Part shown: piece by piece, positions 18,938 through 28,258 of the stretch
Position numbering within the stretch: the first letter of the stretch is position 1
Layout of the letters: each line of letters opens with the position of its first letter
Source: Mycobacterium sp.
GTDB lineage: Bacteria; Actinomycetota; Actinomycetes; Mycobacteriales; Mycobacteriaceae
Assembly (NCBI RefSeq): GCF_029961025.1
Contig: NZ_JASBVP010000007.1
Span: forward strand, 62,001-126,000
Direction: 5' to 3'
DNA: 64,000 bases
Program-made: the position numbers and the translations under genes
The notes under the pieces: model-generated
Databases searched by the model: none
Seen by the model: the letters and a program-made list of their open reading frames with translations, nothing else
What the model was told of the DNA's origin: nothing

Positions 18938-19153
18938 ATGGCGCAGCGGAAGGTTGAAATCGAGATCGACGAAGAGCTCGTCGACGAGGTTATTCGCCGA
19001 TACCACCTGCATGGCGCGCGGGAAGCCGTCAATCTCGCGCTGCGGAGCCTCGTCCACGGCTCCGACGCTTCGGGTTCTCCGCTGGATGAGGAAGTAGACG
19101 AATTCAGCACCCTGGAGGCCCTGCGTCCCAAACGGTCCGGCGACACCGCGTAA
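18938..19153 (+). CDS. VapB-like antitoxin, orphan (Rv0634A-type)
   Basis: The 71-residue protein begins KVEIEIDEELVDEVIRRY, the ribbon-helix-helix pattern of VapB-family antitoxins, and ends in an acidic, probably disordered tail that would contact a toxin. No PIN-domain VapC partner follows; the next features are tRNAs. It corresponds to the small M. tuberculosis gene Rv0634A in the same place, so the orphan state looks long-standing. Confidence 0.7.
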   Translation: MAQRKVEIEIDEELVDEVIRRYHLHGAREAVNLALRSLVHGSDASGSPLDEEVDEFSTLEALRPKRSGDTA

Positions 19154-19199
19154 TCCAGCTCTCCCGGGGTCGGGTAACGGCCGGCGCCACCCACATGGT

Positions 19200-19229
19200 T
19201 TGGTGGCGTCAGCGGCCAGGCTGTACCCT
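19200..19229 (+). promoter_or_regulatory. Candidate promoter for the tRNA-Thr/tRNA-Met/rpmG/had transcript
   Basis: TTGGTG at 19200-19205 and TACCCT at 19224-19229, spaced 18 bp, sit 44 bp ahead of the tRNA-Thr gene. The fit to the SigA consensus is moderate and no experimental data are known to me. Confidence 0.35.
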
Positions 19230-19272
19230 CTTTTAGGCCCGCGGCGTGAGTCGGCCGGTCGCGACGGGTGAC

Positions 19273-19345
19273 GCCCCCTTAGCTCAGTCGGCAGAGCGTT
19301 TCCATGGTAAGGAAAAGGTCAACGGTTCGATTCCGTTAGGGGGCT
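19273..19345 (+). tRNA. thrT: tRNA-Thr (anticodon GGT)
   Basis: The 73-nt cloverleaf has a perfect 7-bp acceptor stem (GCCCCCT with AGGGGGC), the anticodon stem TTTCC/GGAAA enclosing the loop ATGGTAA (anticodon GGT), and a T-arm ending GGTTCGATTCC. CCA is not encoded. Confidence 0.95.
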
Positions 19346-19380
19346 CGGCGGACGCCGAGCAGGCGGGCGGCGGGCACCGA

Positions 19381-19457
<77 letters not shown>

Positions 19458-19505
19458 GACAAGCTGTGGCAGTGAAAGCAGTGACAGGGGACAAAGGGGA
19501 CTGAC

Positions 19506-19673
19506 ATGGCCTCCAAGACCGATGTGCGGCCGAAGATCACCTTGGCGTGCGAGGTGTGCAAGCACCGCAATTACATCACGAAAAAGAACCGTCGCAACGA
19601 CCCCGACCGGCTGGAGCTGAAGAAGTTCTGCCCGAACTGCGGGAAGCATCAACCCCACCGCGAGACCCGGTAG
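19506..19673 (+). CDS. rpmG2: 50S ribosomal protein L33 (RpmG2)
   Basis: The 55-residue protein reads [20 protein letters not shown] at its start and ends [14 protein letters not shown]. The four cysteines (CxxC pairs) show a zinc-binding (C+) L33 form. It lies 48 bp after tRNA-Met and 49 bp before hadA, as in M. tuberculosis, and is probably cotranscribed with them. Confidence 0.95.
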   Translation: MASKTDVRPKITLACEVCKHRNYITKKNRRNDPDRLELKKFCPNCGKHQPHRETR

Positions 19674-19722
19674 CGGCGACCCGCGAGTGATTGACAAGGG
19701 CGAGTGGGCAGGTTCTAGCGCG

Positions 19723-20202
19723 GTGGCTTTATCCGAAAACATCGTCGGGATGCATTACCGTTATCCCGACCATTACGAGGTGGAGCGCGAGAAGATCCGC
19801 GAGTATGCGGCGGCGGTCAAAAACGAGGATCCGGCGTTTTTCGAGGACAAGGCCGCCGCTGAGCTCGGCTATAGCGGGCTGGTGGCGCCGCTGACGTTCA
19901 TCTCGGTGTTCGGCTACCAGGCCCAGTCGGCGTTCTTCGAGAACGCGAACATCGCGATCCGCGAGGCCCAGATCGTTCAGGTGGACCAGGTGCTCAAGTA
20001 CCTCAAGCCGATCCAGGCGGGCGACAAGCTCTACTGCGACGTCTATGTGGATTCGGTGCGCAAGGCGCACGGCACCGACATCATCGTCACCAAGAACATC
20101 TGCACCAACGATATGGGCGAGGTTGTGATGGAGACCTACACGACCCTGGCGGGTCGTGCCGGCGACGAAGGAGAAGAGGGTTTCAGCGATGCCACGGCGT
20201 GA
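19723..20202 (+). CDS. hadA: (3R)-hydroxyacyl-ACP dehydratase subunit HadA
   Basis: HadA (159 residues) is the substrate-binding subunit of the HadAB dehydratase, which removes water from beta-hydroxyacyl-AcpM in FAS-II during mycolic acid elongation. The start is GTG 19723, where homologues begin (ALSENIVGMHYRYPDHYEV); the frame is open 12 codons further up without homology. The hot-dog core AAAELGYSGLVAPLTF is intact. It overlaps hadB by 14 bp. Confidence 0.95.
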   Translation: MALSENIVGMHYRYPDHYEVEREKIREYAAAVKNEDPAFFEDKAAAELGYSGLVAPLTFISVFGYQAQSAFFENANIAIREAQIVQVDQVLKYLKPIQAGDKLYCDVYVDSVRKAHGTDIIVTKNICTNDMGEVVMETYTTLAGRAGDEGEEGFSDATA

Positions 20203-20617
20203 GTTCAGTTCCGTTAAGGTGGGTGACCAGCTTCCCGAGAGGGTGTATTCGTTGACCCGGCAGGACTTGGTGAACTATGCCGGGGTTTCCGGCGACCTCA
20301 ACCCGATCCACTGGGACGACGAGATCGCCAAGATGGTCGGCCTGGACACCGCGATCGCGCACGGCATGCTGACCATGGGCATCGGTGGGGGTTACGTCAC
20401 CTCCTGGGTCGGCGACCCGGGGGCGGTGACCGAGTACAACGTGCGGTTCACCGCCGTGGTGCCGGTGCCCAACGACGGCAAGGGGGCGGAGATCACCTTC
20501 AACGGCCGGGTCAAGTCGGTCGATCCCGAGACCAAGTCGGTGACGATAGCGCTCACCGCCACCACCGGCGGCAAGAAGATCTTCGGGCGGGCGATCGCGT
20601 CGGCGAAGCTGGCGTAA
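20189..20617 (+). CDS. hadB: (3R)-hydroxyacyl-ACP dehydratase subunit HadB (MaoC-type)
   Basis: HadB (142 residues) is the catalytic hot-dog subunit shared by HadAB and HadBC. The hydratase-2 motif YAGVSGDLNPIHWDDEIA carries the catalytic Asp and His (residues 36 and 41 by family comparison), followed by GLDTAIAHGMLTMG. The ATG at 20189 lies within the end of hadA and gives the same length as M. tuberculosis HadB; hadC starts three bases after the stop. Confidence 0.96.
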   Translation: MPRREFSSVKVGDQLPERVYSLTRQDLVNYAGVSGDLNPIHWDDEIAKMVGLDTAIAHGMLTMGIGGGYVTSWVGDPGAVTEYNVRFTAVVPVPNDGKGAEITFNGRVKSVDPETKSVTIALTATTGGKKIFGRAIASAKLA

Positions 20618-20619
20618 CC

Positions 20620-21120
20620 ATGGCGATCAAAACCGACATCCGCGGGATGGTGTGGACGTATCCGGACACCTACGTGGTGGGCCGGGAGAAGATCCGGGAG
20701 TTCACCAAGGCGATCAAGGCCGACGACCCGGCCTGTCTGGACGAGGAGGCCGCCGCCGAACTCGGGTACCCCGGCCTCGTCGCCCCCCTGACGTTCACCA
20801 CGATCTTCGCGAAGCTGGTCCAGGCGGATTTCTTCCGGCATGTCGATACCGGCTACGAGACGATGCAGATCGTCCAGGTGGATCAGCGGTTTATCTACCA
20901 CAAGCCGATCGTGGCCGGTGATGTGTTGCATGCCCGGATGGAGATCCACTCCGTCGACGAGCGGTTCGGCGCCGACATCGTCGTCACCCGGAATATCTGC
21001 ACCAACGACGCCGGAGAGGTGGTGCTGGAGGCCTACACCACGATGATGGGCCACGAGGCCACCGACTCGGTCCAGCTTAGGTGGGACATGGAGTCCGGCC
21101 AGGTCGTCAGAACCGCGTGA
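20620..21120 (+). CDS. hadC: (3R)-hydroxyacyl-ACP dehydratase subunit HadC
   Basis: HadC (166 residues, same as M. tuberculosis) pairs with HadB for late, longer meromycolate elongation cycles and is paralogous to HadA (shared AAAELGYPGLVAPLTFTTIF). The stop codon is inside a perfect 9-bp tandem duplication (GTGATTAGT twice, 21117-21134). Confidence 0.95.
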   Translation: MAIKTDIRGMVWTYPDTYVVGREKIREFTKAIKADDPACLDEEAAAELGYPGLVAPLTFTTIFAKLVQADFFRHVDTGYETMQIVQVDQRFIYHKPIVAGDVLHARMEIHSVDERFGADIVVTRNICTNDAGEVVLEAYTTMMGHEATDSVQLRWDMESGQVVRTA

Positions 21121-21134
21121 TTAGTGTGATTAGT
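21117..21134. repeat. 9-bp tandem duplication at hadC stop
   Basis: GTGATTAGT twice, perfect. The hadC TGA is in the first unit. Confidence 0.9.
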
Positions 21135-21153
21135 AAGCAGGTGTGCGTCGATG

Positions 21154-21159
21154 TACACT
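21154..21159 (+). promoter_or_regulatory. Candidate -10 element upstream of tRNA-Trp/secE/nusG
   Basis: TACACT is a strong mycobacterial SigA -10 match, 101 bp upstream of tRNA-Trp. No good -35 lies 17-18 bp ahead. Confidence 0.35.
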
Positions 21160-21260
21160 CGGACCCCGGGGTTTTCCCGCCACCTGCGCGCTGCCCGTGA
21201 CTGTCGAACGGGGAGCGCGCGCGTCTTGTAAAGCCCCGCAGGTTGGCCCGCCAACCGTGA

Positions 21261-21333
<73 letters not shown>

Positions 21334-21457
21334 CTGACGGCGAACGCCCGGCGGCGATATCGGCGAATCGTCCTTGGGAGCAGCCGGACCGGAAGGATTC
21401 GTGCAAAGGTGGACACTGGAGGGTGACCGCTGGACGAGGCGAACGAAGGAGCATGCG

Positions 21458-21892
21458 GTGAGCGACGAGCGCGACGGTGCCGACGCCGCCCGCGATGGCA
21501 GCACGGGGGAGATCCGCGAGGGTGGTCAAACGGCCGTGGTGACGCGGCCACAGCGCCCCACCGGTAAGCGCACCCGCCAGCGGACCCGGGCGGACGGTGC
21601 TGACGGCCCGGGGCCGTCGGCCGCGGTCGACGTTTCCAAGAACGGTGCCGGCACCACGACCCGGACGGCCGAGAAGGCTAAAAAACCAGCGCGCCCGTCG
21701 GTTAACCCGATAGCCTTCGTCTATAACTACCTGAGCCAGGTCGTCGCCGAAATGCGCAAGGTGATCTGGCCCAACCGCAAGCAGATGATCACGTACACCT
21801 CGGTGGTCCTGGTGTTCCTGGCGTTCATGGTGGCGTTGATCGGCCTGGCGGATTTTGGCCTCGCCAAGCTGGTGATGCTGGTGTTCGGGTGA
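21458..21892 (+). CDS. secE: Preprotein translocase subunit SecE
   Basis: The 144-residue protein has a long, charged, low-complexity N-terminal extension typical of mycobacterial SecE and a C-terminal core ([20 protein letters not shown]) followed by one membrane helix (about residues 115-140). It is a subunit of the SecYEG channel. The start is GTG 21458, where homologues begin SDE; longer open sequence upstream has no homology. nusG follows 29 bp on. Confidence 0.94.
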   Translation: MSDERDGADAARDGSTGEIREGGQTAVVTRPQRPTGKRTRQRTRADGADGPGPSAAVDVSKNGAGTTTRTAEKAKKPARPSVNPIAFVYNYLSQVVAEMRKVIWPNRKQMITYTSVVLVFLAFMVALIGLADFGLAKLVMLVFG

Positions 21893-21906
21893 GGCGCGCA
21901 GGCTAA

Positions 21907-22671
<765 letters not shown>

Positions 22672-22737
22672 TCGCATCCGCCGTGCTCCGGCTCGCCGGT
22701 GTGTCGGCACGCAGAGAGGGAAGGAACACCACAGCCG

Positions 22738-23172
22738 ATGCCCCCGAAGAAAAAGAAAAAGGTCGTTGGGCTGGTCAAGCTGCAGATTGAGGCGGGTCAG
22801 GCCAATCCCGCACCGCCGGTCGGCCCGGCGCTCGGTCAGCATGGCGTCAATATCATGGAGTTTTGCAAGGCGTACAACGCCGCGACCGAAAGCCAGCGCG
22901 GCAATGTCATCCCGGTGGAGATCACCGTCTACGAAGATCGCAGCTTCACCTTTGCGCTTAAGACCCCGCCCGCCGCCAAGTTGCTGCTGAAGGCCGCGGG
23001 TGTGCCCAAGGGTTCGGCCGACCCGAGCCGGACCAAGGTCGCCAAGGTCAGCTGGGATCAGGTTCGCGAGATCGCCCAGACCAAGATGGCCGATCTCAAC
23101 GCCAACGACATCGACGCCGCTGCGAAAATTATCGCCGGGACGGCTCGCTCGATGGGCATTGCCGTCGAGTAG
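22738..23172 (+). CDS. rplK: 50S ribosomal protein L11
   Basis: The 144-residue protein starts at ATG 22738 with [15 protein letters not shown] and carries the invariant [20 protein letters not shown]. It has two more N-terminal residues than M. tuberculosis L11. L11 supports the GTPase-associated centre and the stringent response. Confidence 0.97.
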   Translation: MPPKKKKKVVGLVKLQIEAGQANPAPPVGPALGQHGVNIMEFCKAYNAATESQRGNVIPVEITVYEDRSFTFALKTPPAAKLLLKAAGVPKGSADPSRTKVAKVSWDQVREIAQTKMADLNANDIDAAAKIIAGTARSMGIAVE

Positions 23173-23256
23173 CCCCGGACAACTTAAACCCGTGGGAGGG
23201 CCAGCTTCGGCCCGCACCGTCACCACAGCCAACGCAGATTGGAAGCAGAGAAGCAG

Positions 23257-23964
23257 ATGAGTAAGAAGAGCAAGGCATATCGGGCGGCCGCCGAGAAGGT
23301 CGACCGCACCAAGCTCTACACCCCGCTGGAAGCGGCCAGGCTGGCCAAAGAGACGTCGTCGAAGAATCAAGACGCCACCGTGGAAGTGGCCGTCCGGCTC
23401 GGTGTCGACCCGCGTAAAGCCGATCAGATGGTCCGCGGCACGGTCAATCTGCCGCACGGCACCGGCAAGACCGCCCGCGTTGCGGTGTTCGCGGTGGGCG
23501 AGAAGGCCGCCGAAGCCGAGGCCGCCGGGGCCGATGCCGTGGGCAGTGACGACCTGATCGAGAAGATCCAGGGGGGCTGGCTGGAGTTCGATGCCGCCAT
23601 CGCCACACCCGATCAGATGGCCAAAGTGGGCCGGGTCGCCCGGGTGCTGGGCCCGCGCGGCCTGATGCCCAACCCTAAGACCGGCACCGTCACCACCGAC
23701 GTCGCCAAAGCCATCGCCGACATCAAGGGCGGCAAGATCAACTTCCGGGTCGACAAGCAGGCTAATCTGCACTTCGTCATCGGAAAAGCCTCATTCGACG
23801 AGAAGCGCCTCGCGGAGAACTACGGCGCCGCGCTCGACGAGATCCTGCGGCTCAAGCCGTCGACGTCAAAGGGGCGCTACCTGAAGAAGGTCACCATATC
23901 GACGACGACCGGTCCGGGTATTCCGGTCGACCCGTCGATCACCCGCCACTTCGCGGAGGCGTAG
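23257..23964 (+). CDS. rplA: 50S ribosomal protein L1
   Basis: L1 (235 residues) begins [15 protein letters not shown] and has the signature [23 protein letters not shown]. The ATG at 23257 is chosen over one six codons up because it matches homologues. The last codons and the stop are the start of a 56-bp tandem repeat (23955-24106). Confidence 0.97.
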   Translation: MSKKSKAYRAAAEKVDRTKLYTPLEAARLAKETSSKNQDATVEVAVRLGVDPRKADQMVRGTVNLPHGTGKTARVAVFAVGEKAAEAEAAGADAVGSDDLIEKIQGGWLEFDAAIATPDQMAKVGRVARVLGPRGLMPNPKTGTVTTDVAKAIADIKGGKINFRVDKQANLHFVIGKASFDEKRLAENYGAALDEILRLKPSTSKGRYLKKVTISTTTGPGIPVDPSITRHFAEA

Positions 23965-24106
23965 GGCAAGGCGCCGGTGGCGCCGCAGGCCGCAGCCGAC
24001 CATCGAGCCCGGAGGCGTAGGGCAAGGCGCCGGTGGCGCCGCAGGCCGCAGCCGACCATCGAGCCCGGAGGCGTAGGGCAAGGCGCCGGTGGCGCCGCAG
24101 GCCGCA
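23955..24106. repeat. 56-bp tandem repeat, 2.7 perfect copies, spanning the rplA stop
   Basis: Units start at 23955, 24011 and 24067; the first two are identical over 56 bp and the third is identical over its 40 bp. Each copy contains GGCGCC-GGT-GGCGCC, a 6-bp stem with a 3-nt loop, so the array repeats a hairpin that could end rplA transcription. It resembles a VNTR/MIRU-type locus in size, but the sequence was not compared with MIRU families. The array ends 13 bp before the convergent sigma-factor stop. Confidence 0.95.
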
Positions 24107-24119
24107 CTTTCGCGCTGAG

Positions 24120-25346
24120 TTAGCCGCCGCACTCGGCGATGCGGCGCCGCAGAAACGCCCGTGCCGGCTCAGAACCGCTGACCGACAGCGCCTGCCGGTA
24201 CCAGGGCAGCGCCTCGGCGGGCCGACCGTCACGGCGAAGCAGGTCGGCGCGGATCGACGGCACCAGGCTTGAGCGAGCCAACCGCGGGTCATCGACCACT
24301 GCGTCCAACGCGGCCAGACCGGCCGCGTAGCCGTCCCGAAATCCAACGGCCAGAGCCCGATTGGCGCGCACCACCGGTGAGGAGGTGATTTCCAGCAATC
24401 GGTCGTAGGCCGCGCAGATGGCCGACCAGTCGGTTTGTTCCCACGACGGCGCAGTCGCGTGCAGGGCGGCGATCACCGCCTGTGGCAGGTAGGGACCGGT
24501 CGATCCTGCGGCCAGCGCCAGCTGCTGCAGGCCGCGGGCGATGCGGCCACGGTCCCACCCGCGACGGTCTTGCTCCTCGAGCGGCACCAACGCGCCGGCA
24601 GCGTCCACCCGGGTCGCCCGCCGCGAATCGTGCAGCAGCACCAGGGCTGCCAGCGCGTGCGCCTCCAGTGCATCCGGCATCAGCCCACACAACTCGTCCG
24701 CAAGCCGAACCCCCTCGTCGCAGAGTTCGTCACGGATCGCCGACGGACCCGCCGTCGACCAGTAACCCTCGGTGAACACCGAGTAGATGCAACTGAGCAC
24801 GTGCGGTGTGCGCTCGGGCAGCAGCTCGGCCGGAGGCACCCGCAGCGGGATGTTGGCGCGGCGGATCTTGTTTTTGGCCCGGGTGATTCGCTGGGCGACC
24901 GCGGCCTCGGTCTGCAGCATTGCGCGGGCGATCTCGGTGACGGTTAACCCGGATACCAGCCTCAGTGTGAGCGCCAGCTGCGACGCCCGGTCCAGCGCCG
25001 GATGCGCGCAGGTGAACATCATCCGCAGCTCGTCGTCGCGAACCGGATGCGGCTCGGAGTGGTCGGTGCGCATCCGGATATCGTCGAGATAGCCCTTCAA
25101 GGCGGCTAATTCCTTCCCGGGACGGATGGATTCGCGTCGCAGCCGATCGCGGGCGCGGTTGCGCGCAACCGTCACCAGCCACCCACCGGGATGTTCGGGT
25201 ATCCCGTCGCGGGGCCAGGTGCGCAGCGCATCGGCGCAGGCTTCCTGGACGGCGTCCTCGGCGACGGTGAGGTCCCCGGACCACCGGGCGATCGCGGCCA
25301 CGGCCGGTCCCCATTCCCGCCGGAAGACGCCGTCCAGGTCGGCCAC
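24120..25346 (-). CDS. ECF42-type extracytoplasmic function sigma factor
   Basis: The 408-residue protein has an N-terminal sigma-70 region 2 (AVQEACADALRTWP, HPGGWLVTVARNRARDRLRR), region 4 (LVSGLTVTEIARAMLQTEAAVAQRITRAK), and a long C-terminal extension of about 210 residues with TPR-like helical repeats (ALPWYRQALSVSGSEPARAFLRRRIAEC). That build, with a DGPF partner three bases upstream, identifies group ECF42, which has no anti-sigma factor and depends on the C-terminal extension. The start is GTG 25346. This pair is not found between rplA and mmaA4 in M. tuberculosis. Confidence 0.85.
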   Translation of the reverse strand: MADLDGVFRREWGPAVAAIARWSGDLTVAEDAVQEACADALRTWPRDGIPEHPGGWLVTVARNRARDRLRRESIRPGKELAALKGYLDDIRMRTDHSEPHPVRDDELRMMFTCAHPALDRASQLALTLRLVSGLTVTEIARAMLQTEAAVAQRITRAKNKIRRANIPLRVPPAELLPERTPHVLSCIYSVFTEGYWSTAGPSAIRDELCDEGVRLADELCGLMPDALEAHALAALVLLHDSRRATRVDAAGALVPLEEQDRRGWDRGRIARGLQQLALAAGSTGPYLPQAVIAALHATAPSWEQTDWSAICAAYDRLLEITSSPVVRANRALAVGFRDGYAAGLAALDAVVDDPRLARSSLVPSIRADLLRRDGRPAEALPWYRQALSVSGSEPARAFLRRRIAECGG

Positions 25347-25349
25347 GTT

Positions 25350-26048
25350 CTACAGGCCGGAGACTCCCGCCAGCTGGCGTAGCTGTACCGCGGTGGCGGG
25401 GATCATCGCGGCCAGTTTGACGGCCTCGTCGCGGTCGGCGGCGGCCAGCAGATAGAAGCCGGTGGCGATCTCGGCCCCTTCCGCGTAGGGTCCATCGGTC
25501 AACAGCAGCTGGCCGTCGCGGACGCGGACCGTGGTCGCCGTCGTCGGCTCGTGTAGTGGGGCGCCGCCGATAATGTGATCGCTTGCGGCAGTGGCGAATT
25601 CGCCGTGTCGTGCCGCCTCTGCCTGCCACTCCGGGGTGCCGGGGGCAAGGGCCGATCCCGGCGGCTCCAGCAGCAGCGCCAGCCACTGGCCGCCGGCGCG
25701 CGACCAATCGGGATCGAAGGGGTGGTAGATGGGCCGGACTTCGATAACACCGTGGCTGGCGGCCGGGATGTCGCGGGCCAGCGCCAGCGCTTCGTCGAGG
25801 TTTTCGGCCTCGAACACGTAGTACCCGCAGGCGACCTCCGCGGCCTCCGCGAACGGACCGTCGGTGACGGTCGGCGCGTTCGGCCCGCCGGTGATGCGCA
25901 CGCCGGTCGCCGCAGGCGCCAGCGCGTCCCCGGCGCGGATCGCCGAGCCAGCCTTGGCGTGGAACTGCTGGTAGGCGGTCATCGTGGCGGCCCGCTCGTC
26001 GGGCGTGAGATCCCGCTCCGTGCTGATCAACAGGGCGAAATACTGCAT
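25350..26048 (-). CDS. Double DGPF (YCII-related) domain protein, ECF42 partner
   Basis: This 232-residue protein holds two YCII/DGPF modules, with DGPF at residues 63-66 and DGPY at 185-188, each after a glycine-rich strand. Family members are usually single modules of about 120 residues, so this looks like a fused pair. DGPF proteins are regularly encoded with ECF42 sigma factors and are thought to be targets or partners; their activity is unknown. The ATG at 26048 follows GGAGGT; the frame is open 14 more codons upstream but has no better ribosome site. Confidence 0.82.
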   Translation of the reverse strand: MQYFALLISTERDLTPDERAATMTAYQQFHAKAGSAIRAGDALAPAATGVRITGGPNAPTVTDGPFAEAAEVACGYYVFEAENLDEALALARDIPAASHGVIEVRPIYHPFDPDWSRAGGQWLALLLEPPGSALAPGTPEWQAEAARHGEFATAASDHIIGGAPLHEPTTATTVRVRDGQLLLTDGPYAEGAEIATGFYLLAAADRDEAVKLAAMIPATAVQLRQLAGVSGL

Positions 26049-26139
26049 TGTGGTCACCTCCGGGGTAGTAAGCGGGACCTGCTGCCCCACTCTCTACCTG
26101 TCCGACGAACAGCGCGCCAGCGATCCGACAAAGTCTCGG

Positions 26140-26197
26140 TGAGCAGCCACAAAAGCCCCCAATTCGAGCGCCAAATGGGCTCTTTTGCGTCTGCTCG
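26140..26197. terminator. Palindromic CAAAAG-core element, copy 1 (3' of mmaA4)
   Basis: The arms GAGCAGCCACAAAAGCCC and GGGCTCTTTTGCGTCTGCTC form an imperfect stem of about 19 bp around a 16-nt loop, immediately after the mmaA4 stop (leftward). It is related to the elements at 47435 and 48419. Placement suggests an intrinsic terminator. Confidence 0.55.
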
Positions 26198-26204
26198 GCG
26201 ATCT

Positions 26205-27101
26205 TTACGCGACGGCACCCGGCTTGAGGTAGGTGACCAAAGAGCAGTCGAGGGCTTCGTAGGCAAAGTAGTCCCGACAGCCGCGCAGGTATTTCAGGTA
26301 CCGGTGATAGACCTCTTCGGAGGTGATCTCGATGGCCTTGTCCTTGTTGGCCTCCAGCGCATCACCCCAGATCGTCAGGGTCTTGACGTAGTGCGGCCGC
26401 AGCGACAGTGGTTCGGGGACGATAAAGCCGGCTTTCTCGCCGTGCGAGATCATCATCTCGGTGCTGGGAAGGCGACCGCCCGGGAATATCTCGGTGACGA
26501 TGAACTTGATGAATCGTGCGGTCTCAAAGGTGATTTTCTTGCCACGGGCGTGCAGGTCATATGGGTGGTAACTGACGCTGCTTTGAACCGTCATCCGCCC
26601 GTCGTCGGGCAATATAGCGAAACAATTCTTGAAAAAATCGTCGTAGTTTTCGAAACCGAAGTGCTCGAAGGCCTCGATGGAGACGATCCGGTCGACGGGT
26701 TCGCTGAACTGGTCCCAGCCACACCGCAGCACCCGGTGTGATCGATCGGTGTCGATCGCGTCGAGCACCTGCCGGGAGCGGGCCAGCTGGTTTTTCGACA
26801 AGGTCAGACCGATCACGTTGACGTCGTACTTTTCGATGGCCCGCTTCATGGTGGAACCCCAGCCGCAGCCGATGTCCAACAGCGTCATGCCCGGCCGCAG
26901 GTCCAGTTTGTCCAGGTTCAGGTCGATCTTGGCGATCTGGGCCTCTTCGAGGGTCATGCCATCGTGTTCGAAATAGGCGCAGCTGTAGGTGCGGCTCGGA
27001 TCCTGGAATAGCCCGAAGAAATCGTCGGATAAATCGTAATGCGCCTCAATGTCTTCGCAGCGTGTCCGAAGCCGCGCGGTGGTGCTGGGGGTGTCAGACA
27101 T
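26205..27101 (-). CDS. mmaA4: Hydroxymycolate synthase MmaA4 (Hma)
   Basis: The 298-residue SAM-dependent methyltransferase belongs to the cyclopropane-mycolic acid synthase family. SAM motif [18 protein letters not shown], catalytic-region [30 protein letters not shown] and the end [15 protein letters not shown] match M. tuberculosis MmaA4 rather than its paralogues. MmaA4 adds a methyl group and hydroxyl at the distal double bond, the first step to oxygenated (keto and methoxy) mycolates. An ATG at 27113 is possible, but the AGGAGA site abuts it; 27101 is preferred. Confidence 0.9.
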   Translation of the reverse strand: MSDTPSTTARLRTRCEDIEAHYDLSDDFFGLFQDPSRTYSCAYFEHDGMTLEEAQIAKIDLNLDKLDLRPGMTLLDIGCGWGSTMKRAIEKYDVNVIGLTLSKNQLARSRQVLDAIDTDRSHRVLRCGWDQFSEPVDRIVSIEAFEHFGFENYDDFFKNCFAILPDDGRMTVQSSVSYHPYDLHARGKKITFETARFIKFIVTEIFPGGRLPSTEMMISHGEKAGFIVPEPLSLRPHYVKTLTIWGDALEANKDKAIEITSEEVYHRYLKYLRGCRDYFAYEALDCSLVTYLKPGAVA

Positions 27102-27228
27102 TGTCGTTGTCATTCTCCTGGATGCTCGGCGGCTACGCACCACGAGTTGCCACTGATATGTAACCCTACCCAACGGTGTTCCGGCGGGTGCCGGCATGAC
27201 ACGGAATACCCGAGAAGCGAAGCCGGAA

Positions 27229-28092
27229 CTACTTTTCCAGCGTGAATTGGTTGACGTCTATGTAACCAATTCGAAAACCCTTGGCGCAGCCGGTCAGGTA
27301 CTTCATATATCGCTCGTAGACCTCTTCGGACTGGATCGCGACGGCCTCGCTCCGGTGTGCCTTTAGGGCGGCAGCCCAGTGGTCGAGGGTCATGGCGTAG
27401 TGCGGCTGCAGCGACTGCATGCGGGTCAGCGTAAAACCCGCTTTAGCCGAGTGCTCCCGCACCTTCTCGATCGACGGCAGCCGCCCCCCGGGGAAGATCT
27501 CGGTGAGGATGAACTTCATGAAGCGGGCCAACTCGAAGGTCAACGGCAGGCCACGTTCGACCATCTGCGGCCCGGTCAGCCCGGTGATCGTGTGCAGCAG
27601 CAGCACCCCGTCGTGGGGCATGATGCGGTAGGCCATGGCAAAGAAGTCGTCGTAGCGGTCGTGTCCGAAGTGCTCGAACGCGCCGATGGAGACGATCCGG
27701 TCCACGGGCTCGTCGAACTGTTCCCAGCCCGCCAGCAGCACCCGCCTGCTGCGCGGGCTGTCCATCTCGTCAAACATCTTCTGCACGTGGGCGGCCTGGT
27801 TCTTGGACAATGTCAGGCCGACGACGTTCACGTCATATCGCTCGATCGCGCGACGCATCGTGCCCCCCCACCCGCACCCGACATCCAACAGCGTCATGCC
27901 CGGTTGCAGACCCAGTTTTCCCAACGCCAGGTCCATCTTGGCGATCTGGGCCTCTTGCAGGGTCATGTCCGCGCGCTCGAAGTACGCGCAACTGTACGTC
28001 AGGGTGGGGTCCAGGAACAGCCGAAAGAAGTCGTCGGATAAGTCGTAGTGGGCCTGCACATCCTCGAAGTGCGGCCGCAGCTTCTCGGCCAT
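27229..28092 (-). CDS. mmaA2: Mycolic acid cyclopropane synthase, MmaA2-like
   Basis: The 287-residue protein has the same length as M. tuberculosis MmaA2 and its diagnostic [20 protein letters not shown] segment; PcaA differs there. Shared family motifs are [13 protein letters not shown] and [18 protein letters not shown]. MmaA2 makes cis-cyclopropane rings on mycolates. The assignment among close paralogues (MmaA2, PcaA, CmaA) rests on recalled sequences and should be checked with a tree. Confidence 0.8.
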   Translation of the reverse strand: MAEKLRPHFEDVQAHYDLSDDFFRLFLDPTLTYSCAYFERADMTLQEAQIAKMDLALGKLGLQPGMTLLDVGCGWGGTMRRAIERYDVNVVGLTLSKNQAAHVQKMFDEMDSPRSRRVLLAGWEQFDEPVDRIVSIGAFEHFGHDRYDDFFAMAYRIMPHDGVLLLHTITGLTGPQMVERGLPLTFELARFMKFILTEIFPGGRLPSIEKVREHSAKAGFTLTRMQSLQPHYAMTLDHWAAALKAHRSEAVAIQSEEVYERYMKYLTGCAKGFRIGYIDVNQFTLEK

Positions 28093-28258
28093 GACTGTCG
28101 CACGCCTTTCCGGGGTCTAGGGCCCGTCGGTGGGTCGACGAGGGCCCCGCGAAACCACTCTGATCCACCCCAACGGGCGTTGCAGGCATGCTAGCCGATT
28201 CCGCCCAAGCCGCCTAACCTAACCGCGAAGGCCCACGCGGCGAGCGCGTTTTACGCCA

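Noticed and set aside
23955..24106. CRISPR array
   Set aside because: The units are contiguous with no unique spacers, and no cas genes are nearby.
25575..26741. 388-codon plus-strand open frame crossing the DGPF gene and mmaA4
   Set aside because: It runs antisense across two well-supported genes and an intergenic palindrome; no homology signal.
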